The notes under the pieces were generated by a model that had not been told where the DNA came from, did no database searches, and saw only the letters and a program-made list of their open reading frames with translations. Position numbers and translations under genes: made by a program. Shown here in pieces: positions 38,175 to 47,309 of a DNA stretch of 64,000 bases. Each line of letters starts with the position of its first letter. Position 1 is the stretch's first letter. Location of the stretch: assembly GCF_000368965.1 (NCBI RefSeq), contig NZ_KB849779.1, positions 310,001-374,000 on the forward strand, written 5' to 3'. The DNA is from Acinetobacter calcoaceticus DSM 30006 = CIP 81.8. Lineage in GTDB: Bacteria > Pseudomonadota > Gammaproteobacteria > Pseudomonadales > Moraxellaceae.

Positions 38175-38969
38175 TTATTTACTTTGTGCAAAGGCTTCTA
38201 CGATTTGATAAAAAGATGCTGCATTTAACGAAGCACCTCCAACCAACGCGCCATTAATATCTGGACATGCTGCCAATTCAACTGCATTTTCAGCTTTTAC
38301 ACTACCGCCATATAAAATCGCAATGTCTGAACCCGCAGAGGTAATCTGACTTAAACCTTCACGGATTTTAGCATGCATTGCCTGTGCATCTTGTGGTGAA
38401 GCAGTTTTACCTGTACCAATTGCCCAGATTGGCTCATAAGCAATTACAATTTGCTTTTGCCATTGCTCTGCAGTAACTACAGGAGCTATATCACAGATTT
38501 GTTGCAATACAACCTGCTCTGCCAAATCTTGTTCACGCTGTTCGAGACTTTCACCCACACAATAAATGACAGTTAAGCCTGCATTTAAAGAATTTTGGAG
38601 TTTTGCCTTCAAAATTTCAACGTTATCACCTAATAAATCACGGCGTTCGGAATGACCCACCAATACAAAATTAATTTGGCTATCTTTTAATAATTCTGCA
38701 CTGACTTCACCAGTATAGGCGCCTGTACCTGCTACACGCGATACATCTTGTGCAACTGTATATACTGTTCTTGCAGCATCTTGCAATTGTGTTTGTACCA
38801 TTGCAAGTGCAATAGAAACTGGAGCAACCCCGACATGGCAGCTTTCATCTGCAATTTGGTTTTGTTGCAATAGTTGTTTAAATTCTTCTATAAGTTGTTT
38901 GGCATTGGCACGCATTGGGTTCATTTTCCAGTTGCCAACTACCCAAGGCGTAATCGTCGAACCCGACAT
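38175..38969 (-). CDS. tpiA: Triosephosphate isomerase
   Basis: Interconverts dihydroxyacetone phosphate and glyceraldehyde 3-phosphate. It is 264 residues from ATG 38969, chosen because AAAGGTGAG (38974-38982) sits at the right distance; a GTG three codons upstream lies inside that ribosome site. Active-site residues are Lys15 (GNWKMN), His106 (VGHSERR) and Glu179 ([12 protein letters not shown]). The phosphate-binding YGGSVKAEN and the C-terminal GALVGGASL are present. First gene of tpiA-secG. Confidence 0.96.
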   Translation of the reverse strand: MSGSTITPWVVGNWKMNPMRANAKQLIEEFKQLLQQNQIADESCHVGVAPVSIALAMVQTQLQDAARTVYTVAQDVSRVAGTGAYTGEVSAELLKDSQINFVLVGHSERRDLLGDNVEILKAKLQNSLNAGLTVIYCVGESLEQREQDLAEQVVLQQICDIAPVVTAEQWQKQIVIAYEPIWAIGTGKTASPQDAQAMHAKIREGLSQITSAGSDIAILYGGSVKAENAVELAACPDINGALVGGASLNAASFYQIVEAFAQSK

Positions 38970-39260
38970 ACGGCTCACCTTTCATCAAAAATGCAGCACA
39001 TTCTACACGCATTTCCACAAATTTCAGATACTTTTCTTTAACAGGATTGCTCATATCTTTTCTACTATTTGAAAACAGTAATAAAAGTTTATTAAGCCTA
39101 AAGCCTTAGCTTTTAAAAATTAATGAATAAAAACTTCGACTGGTTCAAGCTTTAACAATCGGATCAAGACGAGAGCATCATTTTCTCAGGTAGTAATTTT
39201 AGATAACAAAAGTATAATTTTTTATATACCAATTATAAACATATGAGCACAGGTAGGCAG

Positions 39261-40973
39261 ATGTCAGTCATACATACATCTCCAAAATTTTCGGGGTTTT
39301 TTCGGCGATTAGTCGAAGAAAAACATGTGTCGGCAGCGACCATGCAAACAGCATTAGATGCAGCAAAAAGAGCTAAACGGGATACGGTTGCGTACCTGAT
39401 TGAAGAGGTTCATCTCTCCCCTTCTTTATTAGCTGAAACAATTTCTATTGAATTTGCTGAACCATATTTTGATCTGGATGTTTACGATACCAGCCAGATT
39501 CCTAAAGATTTGGTCGACCAGAAACTGATTTTAAAACATCGGGTCTTGCCTCTGGTACAAAGAGGACAGATTTTATATGTTGCAACCAGTAACCCAAGCA
39601 ATATTGAAGCTATTGATGCTATTCGCTTCAACAGCAAGCTTATGGTTGAGCAGGTTATTGTCGAGCATCATAAACTTGAGAAAATTCTGGCGCAGCAATT
39701 TACTGAAGAAAGTAGTTTCGAGTTTAGTGATGAAGAGTTTGATCTTGATGTAGATCTTGATACCTCAACCGCTCCAGAAGAAGATGATGACACTCCTCAG
39801 GGCGATGAAGCACCTATTGTTAAATATGTTAACAAGTTATTAATAGATGCGATTCGTATGGGGGCTTCAGACTTGCATTTCGAACCGTATGAGAAATCGT
39901 ATCGCGTCCGTTATCGGGTCGATGGCGTTTTGCGTCAGATTGCAAATCCGCCTTTGCAACTAGCCACTCGGTTGGCTTCACGTTTAAAAGTTATGTCTCA
40001 AATGGACATTTCCGAAAAGCGTGTTCCTCAAGATGGTCGTATCAAACTCAAGCTATCTAAATCTAAAGCAATTGATTTTCGTGTGAACTCTCTTCCGACC
40101 TTATTTGGTGAAAAGCTAGTTCTACGTATTCTCGATCCATCGAGTGCTATGTTGGGAATTGATGCTCTAGGATATGAAGAAGAGCAAAAAGCGCTCTTTA
40201 TGGAAGCATTAGATAAACCACAAGGTATGCTTTTAATTACTGGTCCTACAGGTTCTGGTAAAACAGTATCCTTATATACGGGCCTCAACATTTTAAATAC
40301 TGAAAGCTCCAATATTTCTACTGCCGAAGATCCGGTCGAAATTAACCTTGAAGGTATTAATCAGGTTAACGTGAACCCTAAAGTAGGTCTTACTTTTTCG
40401 GCTGCGCTTAAATCATTTTTACGTCAGGACCCTGACATTATTATGGTCGGTGAGATTCGTGATTTAGAAACAGCTGAAATCGCGATTAAGGCGGCTCAGA
40501 CGGGTCACATGGTAATGTCCACACTGCATACCAACAGCGCCCCTGAAACACTTACTCGTCTACGCAATATGGGAGTTCCATCTTTCAATATTGCGACATC
40601 AGTCAATCTGGTCATTGCTCAACGTTTGGCACGTCGATTATGCCCTCAATGTAAGGTGCCTAGTGACATTCCTAAACAAAGCCTATTAGAAATGGGTTTT
40701 ACCGAACAAGATCTAACACATCCCGATTTTCAAGTTTTTCAACCGGTCGGTTGTCCTGAATGTCGTGAGGGCTACAAAGGTCGAGTAGGTATTTATGAGG
40801 TAATGAAAGTCACACCTGAGATTTCCAAGATTATTATGGAAGATGGCAACGCTCTAGAAATCGCTGCTGCTTCTGAAAAATTGGGGTTTAGTAATCTGCG
40901 TCGCTCAGGTTTAAAGAAAGTCATGCAAGGTGTTACTTCTTTACAAGAAGTCAACCGCGTGACCAGTGAATAA
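39261..40973 (+). CDS. pilB: Type IV pilus assembly/extension ATPase PilB
   Basis: Hexameric ATPase that powers pilus extension, needed for twitching and DNA uptake. It has 570 residues from ATG 39261 (AGG at 39251-39253); an in-frame ATG at 39243 lacks a ribosome site. Domains in order: an N-terminal MshEN-like domain; an acidic linker; the GSPII_E ATPase with Walker A GPTGSGKT (about 326-333), Asp box and Walker B GEIRDLETAE; and a zinc-binding tetracysteine pair CPQC...CPEC (about 460-500). First of pilB-pilC-pilD. Confidence 0.96.
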   Translation: MSVIHTSPKFSGFFRRLVEEKHVSAATMQTALDAAKRAKRDTVAYLIEEVHLSPSLLAETISIEFAEPYFDLDVYDTSQIPKDLVDQKLILKHRVLPLVQRGQILYVATSNPSNIEAIDAIRFNSKLMVEQVIVEHHKLEKILAQQFTEESSFEFSDEEFDLDVDLDTSTAPEEDDDTPQGDEAPIVKYVNKLLIDAIRMGASDLHFEPYEKSYRVRYRVDGVLRQIANPPLQLATRLASRLKVMSQMDISEKRVPQDGRIKLKLSKSKAIDFRVNSLPTLFGEKLVLRILDPSSAMLGIDALGYEEEQKALFMEALDKPQGMLLITGPTGSGKTVSLYTGLNILNTESSNISTAEDPVEINLEGINQVNVNPKVGLTFSAALKSFLRQDPDIIMVGEIRDLETAEIAIKAAQTGHMVMSTLHTNSAPETLTRLRNMGVPSFNIATSVNLVIAQRLARRLCPQCKVPSDIPKQSLLEMGFTEQDLTHPDFQVFQPVGCPECREGYKGRVGIYEVMKVTPEISKIIMEDGNALEIAAASEKLGFSNLRRSGLKKVMQGVTSLQEVNRVTSE

Positions 40974-41000
40974 AAGACAATTTAAAATAAGGATAATGTC

Positions 41001-42227
41001 ATGACTGTCAAAAAGGCACAATTGATGCCGACTTTTGCTTATGAAGGGGTTGACCGTAAGGGCGTAAAAATCAAGGGTGAACTTCCGGCTAAAAATATGG
41101 CTTTAGCCAAAGTCACCCTACGCAAACAAGGGGTAACTGTCCGTAACATTCGGGAAAAGCGTAAAAATATTCTTGAAGGTCTATTTAAGAAAAAGGTATC
41201 AACGCTTGATATCACGATTTTTACCCGACAACTTGCAACTATGATGAAAGCTGGTGTGCCACTGGTACAAGGCTTTGAGATTGTGGCGGAAGGTTTAGAA
41301 AACCCAGCGATGCGCGAGGTGGTACTCGGTATTAAAGGCGAAGTTGAAGGTGGTAGTACTTTTGCATCAGCTTTAAGAAAGTATCCTCAGCACTTCGACA
41401 AACTATTTTGTTCTCTTGTAGAGTCCGGCGAACAATCTGGTGCGCTTGAAACCATGCTAGATCGTGTGGCAATTTACAAAGAAAAAAGTGAATTGCTCAA
41501 GCAGAAAATCAAGAAAGCCATGAAATACCCGGCAACGGTTATTGTAGTTGCTGTGGTTGTTACCATTATTTTGATGGTTAAAGTAGTTCCTGTCTTCCAA
41601 GACCTGTTTTCTTCCTTTGGCGCAGATTTGCCTGCGTTTACACAAATGGTTGTAAATATGTCGAAATGGATGCAGGAATACTGGTTCATTATGATTATTG
41701 TGATTGGTGCAATTATTGCTGCTTTTATGGAAGCTAAAAAGCGCAGTAAAAAATTCCGTGATGGTTTAGACAAACTCACGCTTAAGTTGCCTATCTTTGG
41801 TGATCTTGTTTACAAGGCGATTATTGCCCGCTACAGCCGTACTTTAGCAACCACTTTTGCAGCAGGTGTTCCGCTCATTGATGCGCTTGAATCAACAGCT
41901 GGTGCAACCAATAATATTATTTATGAACAAGCTGTAATGAAAATTCGTGAAGATGTTGCAACAGGTCAACAACTCCAATTTGCGATGCGCGTTTCAAATC
42001 GTTTTCCATCTATGGCTATACAAATGGTCGCAATTGGTGAAGAATCTGGTGCACTAGACAGCATGCTCGACAAAGTTGCCACCTACTATGAAAATGAAGT
42101 TGATAATGCCGTTGATGGCTTAACTTCAATGATGGAACCTTTAATTATGGCAATTTTAGGGGTACTCGTAGGCGGCCTAGTGATTGCTATGTATCTTCCA
42201 ATTTTCCAAATGGGCTCAGTCGTGTAA
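41001..42227 (+). CDS. pilC: Type IV pilus inner-membrane platform protein PilC
   Basis: Inner-membrane platform on which PilB works. It has 408 residues with two T2SSF domains, each carrying GVPL...ALE-type repeats (GVPLVQGFEIVAEGLENP and GVPLIDALESTAGATNN). Three membrane helices lie near 175-195, 220-245 and 380-402. The C-terminus FQMGSVV is intact. The stop overlaps the pilD start by one base. Confidence 0.95.
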   Translation: MTVKKAQLMPTFAYEGVDRKGVKIKGELPAKNMALAKVTLRKQGVTVRNIREKRKNILEGLFKKKVSTLDITIFTRQLATMMKAGVPLVQGFEIVAEGLENPAMREVVLGIKGEVEGGSTFASALRKYPQHFDKLFCSLVESGEQSGALETMLDRVAIYKEKSELLKQKIKKAMKYPATVIVVAVVVTIILMVKVVPVFQDLFSSFGADLPAFTQMVVNMSKWMQEYWFIMIIVIGAIIAAFMEAKKRSKKFRDGLDKLTLKLPIFGDLVYKAIIARYSRTLATTFAAGVPLIDALESTAGATNNIIYEQAVMKIREDVATGQQLQFAMRVSNRFPSMAIQMVAIGEESGALDSMLDKVATYYENEVDNAVDGLTSMMEPLIMAILGVLVGGLVIAMYLPIFQMGSVV

Positions 42228-43087
42228 TGCAAGAAATTATTGCTTATTTTATTCAAAACTTAACTGCACTTTATATTGCAGTTGCACTATTGAGCCTGTG
42301 TATTGGTAGCTTTTTGAATGTGGTGATTTATCGCACCCCAAAAATGATGGAACAAGATTGGCAGCAAGAATGTCAAATGCTACTCGATCCTGAACAACCA
42401 ATCATTGACCATGAAAAGCTAACATTAAGTAAGCCCGCTTCATCATGCCCCCAATGCCATCAACCGATCCGTTGGTACCAGAATATTCCTATCGTCAGTT
42501 GGTTGGTTTTAAAAGGTAAATGTGGGCATTGTGAGCATGCAATTAGCATGCGCTACCCAGCCATCGAACTATTAACAATGGTATGTTCACTGGTTGTGGT
42601 TATGGTGTTTGGTCCAACCATACAAATGCTTTTGGGGCTAGTACTGACTTGGGTCCTGATTGCCCTCACCTTTATAGACTTTGATACTCAGCTACTACCC
42701 GACCGTTTTACCCTACCTTTAGCTGCGCTTGGTTTAGGTATTAATACCTTTAGCATCTACACCACACCCACCTCAGCCATTTGGGGTTACTTAATTGGTT
42801 TTTTATGCCTGTGGATTGTGTATTACATATTTAAAGTAATTACTGGCAAAGAAGGCATGGGCTACGGCGACTTTAAGTTGCTTGCGGCATTAGGTGCATG
42901 GATGGGGCCATTGATGCTGCCATTAATTGTGCTATTGTCATCTTTACTAGGTGCAATTATTGGCATCATTTTACTAAAATTACGTAATGACAATCAGCCC
43001 TTTGCCTTTGGGCCGTATATTGCCATTGCAGGCTGGGTTGCCTTTTTATGGGGTGACCAGATTATGAAAATCTATTTGGGAGGTTAA
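42227..43087 (+). CDS. pilD: Prepilin peptidase / N-methyltransferase PilD
   Basis: Aspartic membrane protease that cleaves and N-methylates type IV prepilins and type II pseudopilins. It has 286 residues. The two CxxC pairs of the cytoplasmic loop are at Cys74/77 and Cys99/102. Catalytic aspartates are expected at Asp151 (FIDFDTQLLPD) and Asp215 (GMGYGDFKLL). About seven to eight membrane helices are visible. Followed one base later by coaE. Confidence 0.95.
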   Translation: MQEIIAYFIQNLTALYIAVALLSLCIGSFLNVVIYRTPKMMEQDWQQECQMLLDPEQPIIDHEKLTLSKPASSCPQCHQPIRWYQNIPIVSWLVLKGKCGHCEHAISMRYPAIELLTMVCSLVVVMVFGPTIQMLLGLVLTWVLIALTFIDFDTQLLPDRFTLPLAALGLGINTFSIYTTPTSAIWGYLIGFLCLWIVYYIFKVITGKEGMGYGDFKLLAALGAWMGPLMLPLIVLLSSLLGAIIGIILLKLRNDNQPFAFGPYIAIAGWVAFLWGDQIMKIYLGG

Positions 43088-43088
43088 G

Positions 43089-43685
43089 ATGGCTTTTATT
43101 CTGGGAGTCACAGGTGGAATTGGCAGTGGAAAATCTGCTGCAACACAATGGTTTGAATCCCAAGGAATACAAGTCGTCGATGCCGACATCGTTGCTCGCG
43201 AAGTGGTTGAGAAAGGCCAACCTGCCCTTCAAAAAATTCAACAAACTTTTGGAGACTGGGTACTTCAACCTGATGGAAGTTTAGATCGCCGTGCCCTACG
43301 CGAGTATATTTTTCAAAATCCACAAGCACGTCAAACTCTTGAACAAATCACTCATCCTGCAATTCGCCAATCTATTATTCAACAATTACAAAATCCGCGT
43401 AGCGCTTATGTGATTTTAGTTTCACCATTGCTCTTTGAAACCAACCAGCATGAATTGGTTAATCACACGTTATTAGTTGATGCGAGTGAACAAACTCAAA
43501 TTCAGCGTGCAAGTCAACGCGATGGGCAAAATCAAGAACAAATCCAGAAAATTATTGCGGCGCAAATGCCACGTGAGCGAAAACGCGAACTTGCCAATGA
43601 CATTGTGTTTAATGACGGATTACTCGAACATTTACATCAACAATTAGAGCCTTTACATCAAAGTTATTTGAAACGTACAGACTAA
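43089..43685 (+). CDS. coaE: Dephospho-CoA kinase
   Basis: Final enzyme of coenzyme A synthesis. It has 198 residues, with Walker A GGIGSGKS (9-16), then DADIVAREVVEKG and VSPLLFETN as in the family. Location downstream of pilBCD matches Pseudomonas. Its last codons overlap the end of the convergent EamA permease gene by 4 bp. Confidence 0.96.
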   Translation: MAFILGVTGGIGSGKSAATQWFESQGIQVVDADIVAREVVEKGQPALQKIQQTFGDWVLQPDGSLDRRALREYIFQNPQARQTLEQITHPAIRQSIIQQLQNPRSAYVILVSPLLFETNQHELVNHTLLVDASEQTQIQRASQRDGQNQEQIQKIIAAQMPRERKRELANDIVFNDGLLEHLHQQLEPLHQSYLKRTD

Positions 43686-44596
43686 TCTGACTCATTTTGC
43701 TGTTTAATTTTTTGTGCCAAGCTATCTGGTCGAAACCATCGCCAAGGTTGTAAGGCACCCACTCCCATTCCAACTAAACCTACAACAATAGATGGGCTTA
43801 ACGCCTCCCCTAACAGAGGTACGGCCAATATGGCTGCAATAAAAGGCGCCAAAGTGACGATACTTCCTGTTTTAAAAGCACCAAGTCGCTGAATGGCTGC
43901 CACATAAGTCAAAGTTGCAATAATAACGACAAATACACCATGAAAAATGCCTTGTATAGCTAAATGAACAGGACTGACTTCCATGAAATGCTTAGGCAAA
44001 AATAAAACATAGATGGGCAAATAAATAATTGCAGACCAAATCGCCACACTTGCCATTGAGTGCCATGCAGACAATTTCCACTGTTTAAGTAACACAGTGA
44101 AAATCCCCCACCAAATCGCACTAATAAAAAGGAGTAGATCACCTATTCCAAAAGCAGAAGCATTACCTTGCAGCATTAAAACACTCATGAGCCCTAAAGC
44201 AGTGATCATGATTGCCAGACTAGCCCATGTATGTTTATCAAATGGTTGTCTAAATAAAATATATGCTGCGAACGCAGTACAAATTGGGATACAGCCATTT
44301 AAAAAAATTGCAGCATGAGCGGCGGGAGCATAGAGAAAAGCGGTATAGACGGTGAGACAATAAATGACCCCGCCAATCAAGGCCAAAATAACCGCATGCT
44401 TACTCCATAAAAAGGCGAGATCTTTTTTATAGATCAGAATAGGCATTAAAATTAAGAAGGCTATAGCGAAGCGCAGTGCGGCAATATCCCAAGCACTGAT
44501 GTGCCACTGTGCATTTAAACGGGCAAAAAGCGTAAACCCGCCCCAAATGCACATGGTCACCAATACAAAGAAATAACCTTGCTTACGGGGAGACAT
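43682..44596 (-). CDS. EamA-family (drug/metabolite) permease
   Basis: Inner-membrane permease of 304 residues with about ten hydrophobic helices in two repeated EamA domains (about 8-140 and 150-285). Substrates of the family range from amino acids to nucleotides and cannot be assigned. A short basic tail (RPDSLAQKIKQQNESD) is probably cytoplasmic. It is convergent with coaE and followed upstream by rlmB on the same strand (33 bp gap), so the two may be co-transcribed. Confidence 0.88.
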   Translation of the reverse strand: MSPRKQGYFFVLVTMCIWGGFTLFARLNAQWHISAWDIAALRFAIAFLILMPILIYKKDLAFLWSKHAVILALIGGVIYCLTVYTAFLYAPAAHAAIFLNGCIPICTAFAAYILFRQPFDKHTWASLAIMITALGLMSVLMLQGNASAFGIGDLLLFISAIWWGIFTVLLKQWKLSAWHSMASVAIWSAIIYLPIYVLFLPKHFMEVSPVHLAIQGIFHGVFVVIIATLTYVAAIQRLGAFKTGSIVTLAPFIAAILAVPLLGEALSPSIVVGLVGMGVGALQPWRWFRPDSLAQKIKQQNESD

Positions 44597-44629
44597 ATCA
44601 AGATGACTTAAACTAGAAAGGCAGCTAAA

Positions 44630-45379
44630 TTATACCTCAGAACGCTGGCGGCAAGCCTCATAAAGAGCCATACCAGTCGCTACACTGACATTTAGACTTT
44701 GTAAGTTTCCAGCCATAGGAATATAAACTTTATGATCACACTGTGCCTGTGTAATAGGACGCAAACCGGTATCTTCGGCTCCCATCACAATCACGACTGC
44801 GCCAGAAAAATCGCATTTTTGAAGTGGCAACGCACTTTCATCAAGCATGGTGCCAATCACACGCACATGCGTTGTTTCTTTAAGATGAGCCAATGTACGA
44901 GCTAAATTTGTGACTTGAATGAATTTAACTTTCTCGGCTCCACCTGCTGCAACCTTACGAGCAGTTGGCGTTAAACTTGCCGCACGATCACGAGGCACGA
45001 TGACCGCTTGCACACCCATCGCAGCGGCAGTACGAATACAAGCCCCTAAGTTATGTGGGTCTGTCACTTGATCTAATGCCAACAACAAGGCATCTGGAGT
45101 TTCACTTAAGATTTGATCAAGATCTTGCTCATTTAAGACAGGATGCGGACGCACTGCTGCAACTACGCCTTGATGAAATGGTAGACCTGCAAGTTTTTCA
45201 AGACTATCGCGGCTTGCTTTTTGTACACTAATTCCAAAAGGCTCTGCCAATTGCAAAATCTTTTGCAAACGCTGATCATCCCGTCCTTTTAAAGTAAACA
45301 GGGTTAGCACACGCTCCGGCTCAAGTTCTAGCAATGACTCCACTGAATGAACGCCATAATAATATTCCTGTTTTGCCAT
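44630..45379 (-). CDS. rlmB: 23S rRNA (guanosine-2251-2'-O)-methyltransferase
   Basis: SpoU/TrmD-class 2'-O-methyltransferase acting on the peptidyltransferase P-loop. It has 249 residues (E. coli 243). The N-terminal substrate-binding domain YYGVHSVESLLELEPERV is followed by the knotted SAM domain with DPHNLGACIRTAAAMG, VMGAEDTGLRP and IPMAGNLQSLNVSVATG. All three SpoU motifs are intact. Confidence 0.95.
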   Translation of the reverse strand: MAKQEYYYGVHSVESLLELEPERVLTLFTLKGRDDQRLQKILQLAEPFGISVQKASRDSLEKLAGLPFHQGVVAAVRPHPVLNEQDLDQILSETPDALLLALDQVTDPHNLGACIRTAAAMGVQAVIVPRDRAASLTPTARKVAAGGAEKVKFIQVTNLARTLAHLKETTHVRVIGTMLDESALPLQKCDFSGAVVIVMGAEDTGLRPITQAQCDHKVYIPMAGNLQSLNVSVATGMALYEACRQRSEV

Positions 45380-45407
45380 GCATGACCTCTAACAACGTTT
45401 GAGCAAA

Positions 45408-45444
45408 AAAATAAAAATCCTGCAAAGCCAACTTCACAGGATTT
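45408..45444 (-). terminator. Terminator of ppnP
   Basis: On the minus strand AAATCCTG and CAGGATTT form an 8-bp stem around a 14-nt loop and run into a long T-rich tract. It lies between ppnP and rlmB, so rlmB has a separate promoter. Confidence 0.65.
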
Positions 45445-45481
45445 CTTTGGGCATAGTGTACCCGATTTGAACAGGAATTTC

Positions 45482-45808
45482 TTAGCCTTCTAAATGGCAC
45501 ACGTAATCGAGGACTTCATCAGTTTCGATTTTAAAAACGCTATTTCCAGGCACGTAAAATGATTGGCCTGCACGGAACAATTCACTTTCATTACTGTCCG
45601 CAATTGTTACGCGACATTCACCTGAAATAATTTCCATACGCTCAGGGACATGCGTTTCAAAAGTTAAGGCTTGCTCAGTCGGCAAAATAACACCTAGTGT
45701 TTTTTTCGTTCCATCTTCAAATTGCACGGTATGGCTGATACATGCTCCACCAAAATAAACGTTTGATTTTTTGATGACCGTTACATGATCAAATTGGTTT
45801 GTACTCAT
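45482..45808 (-). CDS. ppnP: Pyrimidine/purine nucleoside phosphorylase (cupin)
   Basis: YaiE/PpnP-type single cupin that phosphorolyses a broad range of nucleosides. It is 108 residues from ATG 45808, chosen because GGAG (45816-45819) is 7 nt upstream; a nearer ATG at 45814 would leave no spacing. SNVYFGGACISHTVQFEDGTKKTLGV and MEIISGECRV, FYVPGNSVF match the E. coli protein. The family was once DUF1255. Confidence 0.92.
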   Translation of the reverse strand: MSTNQFDHVTVIKKSNVYFGGACISHTVQFEDGTKKTLGVILPTEQALTFETHVPERMEIISGECRVTIADSNESELFRAGQSFYVPGNSVFKIETDEVLDYVCHLEG

Positions 45809-45884
45809 GCACATTCTCCAGATAATGCCATATTTATATAAATTATGATGAATGTAGTTTAATTGTGCCTAAATAACTAATCAA

Positions 45885-47195
45885 TCAGTTTTCATACGGA
45901 TAGACTTGTAATTTCCACTGCTCGGCCTGAATTTTTTTGGCAAAAGCATGAGGTAAATTAATCTCAATATTTCGACTATTCGACACAATTGCATCGTATC
46001 TGCAAACTTCGACCTGATTTTCATCTAGGAGTACCCAACACACTCTTTGTGCTGTTGGATGGGTAACTGCTGTAGCAACCACCGGTGAACCGTCATTCAT
46101 TCCTACATGAAAATTTTCACTGTCATTTTGCATTAACGCCAGATCATAAGCTGGAAAATCGATAGCATCTGAATCGAATTGCTGGCTATCGTGTATCAGC
46201 ACACTCTGTTTTAAAGTCGGCCAAATACAATAACGCAAATAATGCTGATCCATCACCCGATTATCCAGATAACGTCCGGTGGCAACATAATCTCTGATAT
46301 GTGCTTCAATATTATGAAAAATCCCCGTACATCCGCCCCACATTCCAGCCAGAATTAGTTCGGTATGAGAATAGTTATCTCGCATTAAATGAAACCATTT
46401 ATCGCTCTTGAGCCACGCATCTACAGCCGCCTTTTCACGGTACGACACAATCGAGTCGGCATCACGTATAAGAAAACGCTTAATTGTTGGATCATCCATC
46501 ACAAAAAACCGCCAAAATAGTCCAGATAGTTGTTTTTGAGAATCTGTAACTTGGATGACTTGCGCGCCCTTTTCTTTTAAGCGCTGTTGTACCAGCACTG
46601 GCACAGTATCATCGACATAGAACCGACACGTCCATTCTGGATAAATTTGTTTGGCTAACTCAGTATTTAAAATAGAGGTTTCACAATAACGAGGATTTGC
46701 TCCAAATAAAGAGAAAGCAATAATATTTTCTTGAGGGTTTGAACTAAACTCTGGGGGTGCATGATTCGGAATAGGCAAAACAGGTTCGTTCTTAGCCAAT
46801 TCTTTTTTAGTTGTAATTGCCAAGCGTCCAAATTTTATTGTTTCTTCTTTTTTATTTAAATGATGACAAACTTCTGTTAATCCATCATATAAGTTTGTAT
46901 TTACGTTAGATCCACTTGCCTGAATCGCTTGCAAATAGTGTTGATAGGCATCGTTATAACGGCGTAAGCGTAGCTCGGTATATGCCAAATCGGATAATGC
47001 TCCCGGATGCTTGGGAACTAAATTAACAGCCTGTTTAACATGTTGATAAGCTTTGGCATAATCGCCTTGTGCAGCTGCTTGTTTAAATGCATTAAAATGT
47101 TGATTTAAAATTTTATTCATTTCCGCAGGATTGTTTTTTTTATGACGGTTAATCATCCCTATCGGTGGTTTCGGTAAGCTTAATGTTTTTTTCAT
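45885..47195 (-). CDS. TPR protein with a glycosyltransferase-like domain
   Basis: A 436-residue protein from ATG 47195. Residues about 30-140 form two to three TPR-like helical repeats (KAYQHVKQAVNLVPKHPGAL, NDAYQHYLQAIQASG). The following domain begins with NIIAFSLFGANPRYCETSI. It contains FLIRDADSIVSYREKAAVD, whose Asp-x-Asp resembles the nucleotide-sugar/metal motif of GT-A glycosyltransferases, and then LILAGMWGGCTGI. This suggests a GT-like enzyme guided by TPRs, but no activity can be assigned. It stands alone, divergent from recN. Confidence 0.7.
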   Translation of the reverse strand: MKKTLSLPKPPIGMINRHKKNNPAEMNKILNQHFNAFKQAAAQGDYAKAYQHVKQAVNLVPKHPGALSDLAYTELRLRRYNDAYQHYLQAIQASGSNVNTNLYDGLTEVCHHLNKKEETIKFGRLAITTKKELAKNEPVLPIPNHAPPEFSSNPQENIIAFSLFGANPRYCETSILNTELAKQIYPEWTCRFYVDDTVPVLVQQRLKEKGAQVIQVTDSQKQLSGLFWRFFVMDDPTIKRFLIRDADSIVSYREKAAVDAWLKSDKWFHLMRDNYSHTELILAGMWGGCTGIFHNIEAHIRDYVATGRYLDNRVMDQHYLRYCIWPTLKQSVLIHDSQQFDSDAIDFPAYDLALMQNDSENFHVGMNDGSPVVATAVTHPTAQRVCWVLLDENQVEVCRYDAIVSNSRNIEINLPHAFAKKIQAEQWKLQVYPYEN

Positions 47196-47309
47196 TGTAA
47201 ATATCCGCAATCTTGCTGTTCTATAATTTCAGTTAGAATAATAGATCACTTGTAGCAAATTCAAAACTTCTCTATCTTTAACCCATAATTTGGCGCGTTG
47301 GATGCGTTT

